A stretch of 64,000 bases of DNA from Lachnospiraceae bacterium (GTDB lineage: Bacteria > Bacillota > Clostridia > Lachnospirales > Lachnospiraceae): assembly GCA_011959105.1 (NCBI GenBank), contig BLLU01000249.1, positions 1 to 64,000 of the forward strand. The letters are read 5' to 3'. Below, in pieces: positions 60,502-64,000 of this stretch (position 1 is the stretch's first letter; every line of letters begins with the position of its first letter). The notes under the pieces were generated by a model, which did not search any database, was not told the origin of the DNA, and saw only the letters and a list, made by a program, of their open reading frames with translations. Made by a program: the position numbers and the translations under genes.

Positions 60502-63096
60502 ATGTATAGAGACAAAGCGGCAAGAAAAGCAGAATTAAAGGGAGCGCTGATCCGGCAGCTGAAGAACCTGATCGCTCCCGGCATCATCGCATTGATTATT
60601 TTGGTCGGTGTGCTGGTTATCATCAACTACAAGGATGAGGAGGAAGAGGAAGAGGTCATCCGTGTTAATGGCTGGGAGGGTGACTCTACCGAAATGGTGC
60701 TGGAAAATGAGGAACTCAGGTTTGTAATGGATCCGGCTACCACTCAGTTTACGCTGGAAGTAAAGTCCAGCGGTAAAGTGTGGAGTTCCAATCCGGAAGG
60801 TGGGGCTACGGATGCTCTGGCGCTGAGCAATGAGAAGGGCAGACTGCAATCTACTTTGGCGTTGACCTGGAGTAACAGGACCGGTGTGGACGCCCCCTAC
60901 AATAACTATGATTACAGCATTGCCAAGAGCGTCTATAATATTGAGATGGGCGGGGACTATGTGAAGGTATACTATTCCATCGGCGATACCCAGAAGGAAT
61001 ATATTATACCTCCTGTAATTATAGACGAGAACTTCAACAAGTGGCTGGATCTTATGAGTAAGCAGGACGCCGGGATGGTGAAGGAATACTATAAGAAGTA
61101 TGATATCAACAAACTGGGCAAGAAGGACGATAAGGAGCAGCTGCTGGCTAATTATCCGATTCTGGCGGACGAGGTTATCTGGGTACTGCGGGACGGAACC
61201 AAGGACCATTTGAAAAAGCGTTTTGAGGAATATTTTGAGGCGGCCGGCTACACCATGGAGGATTATCAGGCAGACAAAGAGTTGAATCAGGCAGAGTCCA
61301 GCTTTGACAAACCCATATTCAACGTGAATGTGATTTACCGTCTGGACGGTGGTGACCTATTGGTGGAAGTGCCTCTTGGGGAGATAGAGTACAGGGAGAA
61401 ATACCCGCTTTACAATCTGTCGGTTCTGCCCTTCTTCGGTGCAGGCGGTACCCAGGACCAGGGATTCATGCTGGTGCCGGAGGGCGGCGGCGCATTGATT
61501 AACTTCAACAATGGAAAAAGCGCGCAGAACGATTATTATGCCAATATGTATGGCTGGGATATGGGTTTAAACCGTATAGCCATGGTACATAGCACCAGGA
61601 ATTACTTCAATGTGTTTGGCATCAGTCAGGGAGAGGATTCCTTTATCTGCATTCTGGAGGATGGGGCATCCTATGCTTCCATCAATGCGGATATTGCCGG
61701 ACGTAAGAACAGCTATAACTATGTTTACCCTGTATACAGCATGGCCCTTCGGGAGAAGTACGATGTGGGCGAGATTGCAGACAGCAGCGTTTATGTCTAT
61801 CTGAAGGAACTTCCGGAGGGAAGTCTGGTACAGCGGTACAGCTTTATTGACAGCGGCAGTTATGTGGATATGGCCAAGGATTACCAATCCTATCTGTTGG
61901 ATCGGTATGAAGGCTATATGACCATGAACGATGATACGGAGACACCTGTAGCAGTGGAAATCATGGGCGCTCTGGACAAGGTGAAACAGGTTATGGGCAT
62001 TCCTATGTCGAGACCTCTGGAATTGACCACCTTTAAGGAGGCATCCGAGATCATCCAGCAGCTGAACAGTGATGGCCTGAACAATATGGCCGTGAAGTTG
62101 GTGGGATGGGCCAACGGCGGTTTCCAGCAGAAGATGCTGAACCGGGTGAAACCCCTGTCCGGACTTGGCAGTAAGAAAGATCTGCAGAATATGATCGACA
62201 CGGCTAAGGGACTGGGCGTAGATGTTTATCTGGACGGTGTGACCCAGTACGCCTTTGACAGTAATATTTTTGACGGCTTTTTCGTCTACTCGGACGCAGC
62301 CCGCTTTATCAGCAAAGAGAAGGCGGAACTGTATGAATACAACCCGATTTCCTTTGGACAGTCGGAATGGAAGGGGAAATTCTATCTGCTGCATCCGGAT
62401 GTGGCTTCGGAAATGGCACAGAATCTGGTGGATGCCGCCGATAAATATGGCACCGGAATTGCCTTCCGTGAGAACGGCAGAGATCTTTCCGGCGACTACT
62501 ACCGTGATGATGTGCGCAGCAGGCAGGAGGTATTGGAGCAGCAGGCGGGAGAGTTCAAAGCCTTGGCGGACAGCGGCCGAAAGGTCATGATTAACATGGG
62601 TAATGACTATGCGGTACCCTATTGTGACATGATTACCAATATGGAGCTGCAGGGCAGCGAATATACCATTCTTGATGCTTATGTGCCTTTCTATCAGATG
62701 GCGATCCACGGTTATGTGAATTATTCCGGCGGGTCACTGAACCTGGCAGAGGACACCCAGGATGAACTTCTGCGGAGCGCGGAATACGGCGCGGGACTGC
62801 AATTCAATTTGATGAAGGAGACGGCATTTATTCTTCAAAAGACCCTTTACACGGAATATTACGGTTCCGACTATAATGCATGGCATGATAGGCTGGTGGA
62901 AACCTATACCAGATACAATGCGGAACTGGGACACATCTTTAACCAAAAGATGACAGGGCATGAGCAAATTACTGCGGATCTGTCCTGCACTATGTACGAG
63001 GACGGCACCAGAGTCTATGTCAATTATGGGTATCTGGATCTTACGGCGGAGGATGGAACCGTGGTTCCCGCCAGAGATTACAAGGTGGTTCGGTAG
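60502..63096 (+). CDS. membrane-anchored DUF5696-like protein, putative carbohydrate-active
   Basis: An 864-residue protein with one N-terminal TM helix (about 18-40: IAPGIIALIILVGVLVIINY), the remainder outside. The next 400 residues are a beta-rich region (RFVMDPATTQFTLEVKSSG, GGTQDQGFMLVPEGGGALI) like the super-sandwich of glycoside hydrolases. A barrel-like segment then spans about 470-750 (NNMAVKLVGWANGGF, GLGVDVYLDGVTQYAFDSN, AFRENGRDLSGDYYRDD). The order is like GH31/GH36-type enzymes, but no catalytic pair can be assigned. The family is annotated as DUF5696 as I recall. It probably acts on oligosaccharides at the cell surface next to the transporter. Confidence 0.72.
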   Translation: MYRDKAARKAELKGALIRQLKNLIAPGIIALIILVGVLVIINYKDEEEEEEVIRVNGWEGDSTEMVLENEELRFVMDPATTQFTLEVKSSGKVWSSNPEGGATDALALSNEKGRLQSTLALTWSNRTGVDAPYNNYDYSIAKSVYNIEMGGDYVKVYYSIGDTQKEYIIPPVIIDENFNKWLDLMSKQDAGMVKEYYKKYDINKLGKKDDKEQLLANYPILADEVIWVLRDGTKDHLKKRFEEYFEAAGYTMEDYQADKELNQAESSFDKPIFNVNVIYRLDGGDLLVEVPLGEIEYREKYPLYNLSVLPFFGAGGTQDQGFMLVPEGGGALINFNNGKSAQNDYYANMYGWDMGLNRIAMVHSTRNYFNVFGISQGEDSFICILEDGASYASINADIAGRKNSYNYVYPVYSMALREKYDVGEIADSSVYVYLKELPEGSLVQRYSFIDSGSYVDMAKDYQSYLLDRYEGYMTMNDDTETPVAVEIMGALDKVKQVMGIPMSRPLELTTFKEASEIIQQLNSDGLNNMAVKLVGWANGGFQQKMLNRVKPLSGLGSKKDLQNMIDTAKGLGVDVYLDGVTQYAFDSNIFDGFFVYSDAARFISKEKAELYEYNPISFGQSEWKGKFYLLHPDVASEMAQNLVDAADKYGTGIAFRENGRDLSGDYYRDDVRSRQEVLEQQAGEFKALADSGRKVMINMGNDYAVPYCDMITNMELQGSEYTILDAYVPFYQMAIHGYVNYSGGSLNLAEDTQDELLRSAEYGAGLQFNLMKETAFILQKTLYTEYYGSDYNAWHDRLVETYTRYNAELGHIFNQKMTGHEQITADLSCTMYEDGTRVYVNYGYLDLTAEDGTVVPARDYKVVR

Positions 63097-63120
63097 GAAT
63101 GTGTCAGTTTAGATATTTCG

Positions 63121-63145
63121 GCATCCGCCCGTCACGGGTGGATGC
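63121..63145 (+). other. intercistronic hairpin
   Basis: GCATCCGCCCG (63121-63131) pairs with CGGGTGGATGC (63135-63145), 11 bp with one G-U and a three-base loop, before the next permease gene. No T-run follows, so a processing or stability role is more likely than termination. Confidence 0.45.
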
Positions 63146-63174
63146 GGACTTCAAAATAGAAAGGGTTGTAAGAG

Positions 63175-64000
63175 ATGAGGAAACAGAAGAATAAATTAGC
63201 GGGTCTTCAGAGACGCAAGGCAATAGCGGGATACATCTTCATAGCGCCTTTCATACTGGGATTTCTGGTGTTCATGGTAAAGCCCTTCTTCCAGTCTTTG
63301 TATATGAGTTTCTGCAATGTGGAAGTGGGCGCGGGCAGTTTTAACCCTGTTTTTCAGGGGATTGATAACTATAAAAGAGCCTTTGCCATTGATCCCCAGT
63401 TCAGCAGGCTGCTGGTGGAGGAACTTTCCCGCATGGCTGTGGATTCTGTGGCGATCATGGTTTTCAGCTTCTTTGTGGCGCTGATTCTAAACCAGAAGTT
63501 CAAAGGAAGGGCATTGGTGAGAGCCATATTTTTCCTGCCCGTTATACTCTCTTCCGGTGTTATACTGGGATTGGAGACGGACAACGCATTGATGGCACAA
63601 CTTCAGGTGGCTATTGAGGAGACTACCAGCGGCATCAGTATTACGGGGGCCGTGGAGGAAATACTTCGAACGGCGGGAGTGGGTGTCAGAGCCTTTGAGA
63701 AGGTATTTGAGATCATTGACAAGATCTATGATATTGCAATTTCATCGGGCATCCAGATCATTATCTTCCTGTCCGGACTGCAGACCATATCAGCCAGCAT
63801 GTACGAGGCGGCGGATATTGAGGGCTGTACAAAATGGGAAAGCTTGTGGAAGATTACTTTTCCCATGATCAGTTCCATGTTCCTGGTCAACTGGATTTAT
63901 ACGATCATCGACTTTTGCATGAGGTCGGATAATGAGGTGATCGAGAAGATTACCAAGGTCATGGTGGATGAGATTAATTATGGTTTTTCATCAGCTATGA
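63175..64000 (+). CDS. sugar ABC transporter permease, 3' end beyond the window
   Basis: Partial gene: 275 codons are present and the frame is still open at the last base. The N terminus has a first helix (about 18-40: GYIFIAPFILGFLVFMVK) and MSFCNVEVG. A second and third helix follow near 93-135 (VAIMVFSFFVALILN, IFFLPVILSSGVILGLE). The EAA loop reads ASMYEAADIEGCTKWESLWKITFPMI. Between helix three and the EAA half there is an extra segment of about 55 residues (about 136-190), not usual in this family. AAGGG precedes the ATG. It is a third permease in the locus; a partner presumably lies beyond the window. Confidence 0.88.
   Translation, partial: MRKQKNKLAGLQRRKAIAGYIFIAPFILGFLVFMVKPFFQSLYMSFCNVEVGAGSFNPVFQGIDNYKRAFAIDPQFSRLLVEELSRMAVDSVAIMVFSFFVALILNQKFKGRALVRAIFFLPVILSSGVILGLETDNALMAQLQVAIEETTSGISITGAVEEILRTAGVGVRAFEKVFEIIDKIYDIAISSGIQIIIFLSGLQTISASMYEAADIEGCTKWESLWKITFPMISSMFLVNWIYTIIDFCMRSDNEVIEKITKVMVDEINYGFSSAM

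Overview
The window looks like chromosome of an anaerobic, gut-type Firmicute, most likely Lachnospiraceae or a relative. Supporting signs are strong AGGAGG-type ribosome binding sites, YesM/YesN-type two-component regulators, lipoprotein signal peptides, sugar ABC transporters with no dedicated ATPase gene, and a dense set of glycoside hydrolases for plant glucuronoarabinoxylan. The family assignment is an inference; no rRNA, tRNA or CRISPR array was seen.

Layout. (1) 1-4.0 kb: a small accessory patch with a VanR/VanS-like two-component system on the minus strand, two gene remnants, a transglutaminase-like protein and a KptA/Tpt1 RNA 2'-phosphotransferase, closed by a terminator. (2) 4.2-14.1 kb: a disaccharide phosphorolysis and uptake locus. 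It holds a GH94 N,N'-diacetylchitobiose-phosphorylase-like enzyme, a phosphohexomutase, a YesM sensor kinase, a lipoprotein binding protein, two permeases and a YesN response regulator, ending at a perfect 18-bp-stem terminator. (3) 14.1-23.95 kb: a five-gene (arabino)xylan operon of three GH43 proteins, a GH31 and a lipoprotein that fuses GH43 to an esterase. It starts at a promoter with an 11-bp direct repeat at 21-bp spacing. (4) 24.0-34.15 kb: a visibly AT-richer island encoding a RiPP (ribosomally made, modified peptide) system. It has a 54-residue precursor with four WSGQ repeats, a radical SAM/SPASM maturase, a PqqD-like leader-binding protein, two ABC exporter half-transporters, a short TIM-barrel protein, a sirtuin-like protein, an HExxH protein, an HPr-kinase-like ATPase and a nucleotidyltransferase-like protein. 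(5) 34.0-42.6 kb: an AraC regulator, an orphan binding lipoprotein, then GH8, an SGNH esterase and GH115 alpha-glucuronidase. (6) 42.6-50.4 kb: a MacAB-like system with two lipoprotein adaptors, a large FtsX-type permease and two ATPases, one with a C-terminal AbrB-like domain. (7) 50.5-53.0 kb: a frameshifted GH43 gene and a convergent AraC regulator. (8) 53.4-64.0 kb: a second sugar-transport locus with a giant binding protein carrying two fused beta-sandwich modules, two permeases, an NHL/TPR membrane protein, a Yip1-like protein, a DUF5696-like protein and a third permease that runs off the window.

How the genes fit together. GH115 removes glucuronic acid, the GH43 enzymes and the esterases remove arabinose, xylose and acyl groups, GH8 trims xylo-oligosaccharides from the reducing end, and GH31 acts on alpha-linked side chains. 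ABC transporters import oligosaccharides, presumably powered by a shared MsmK/MsmX-type ATPase encoded elsewhere. The GH94 plus mutase pair would phosphorolyse an imported disaccharide and route the sugar 1-phosphate to the 6-phosphate.

The most exciting unit is the RiPP island at 24-34 kb, because of its WSGQ-repeat core, the inverted repeat around the precursor gene, and the unusual sirtuin-like, isomerase-like and HprK-like partners.
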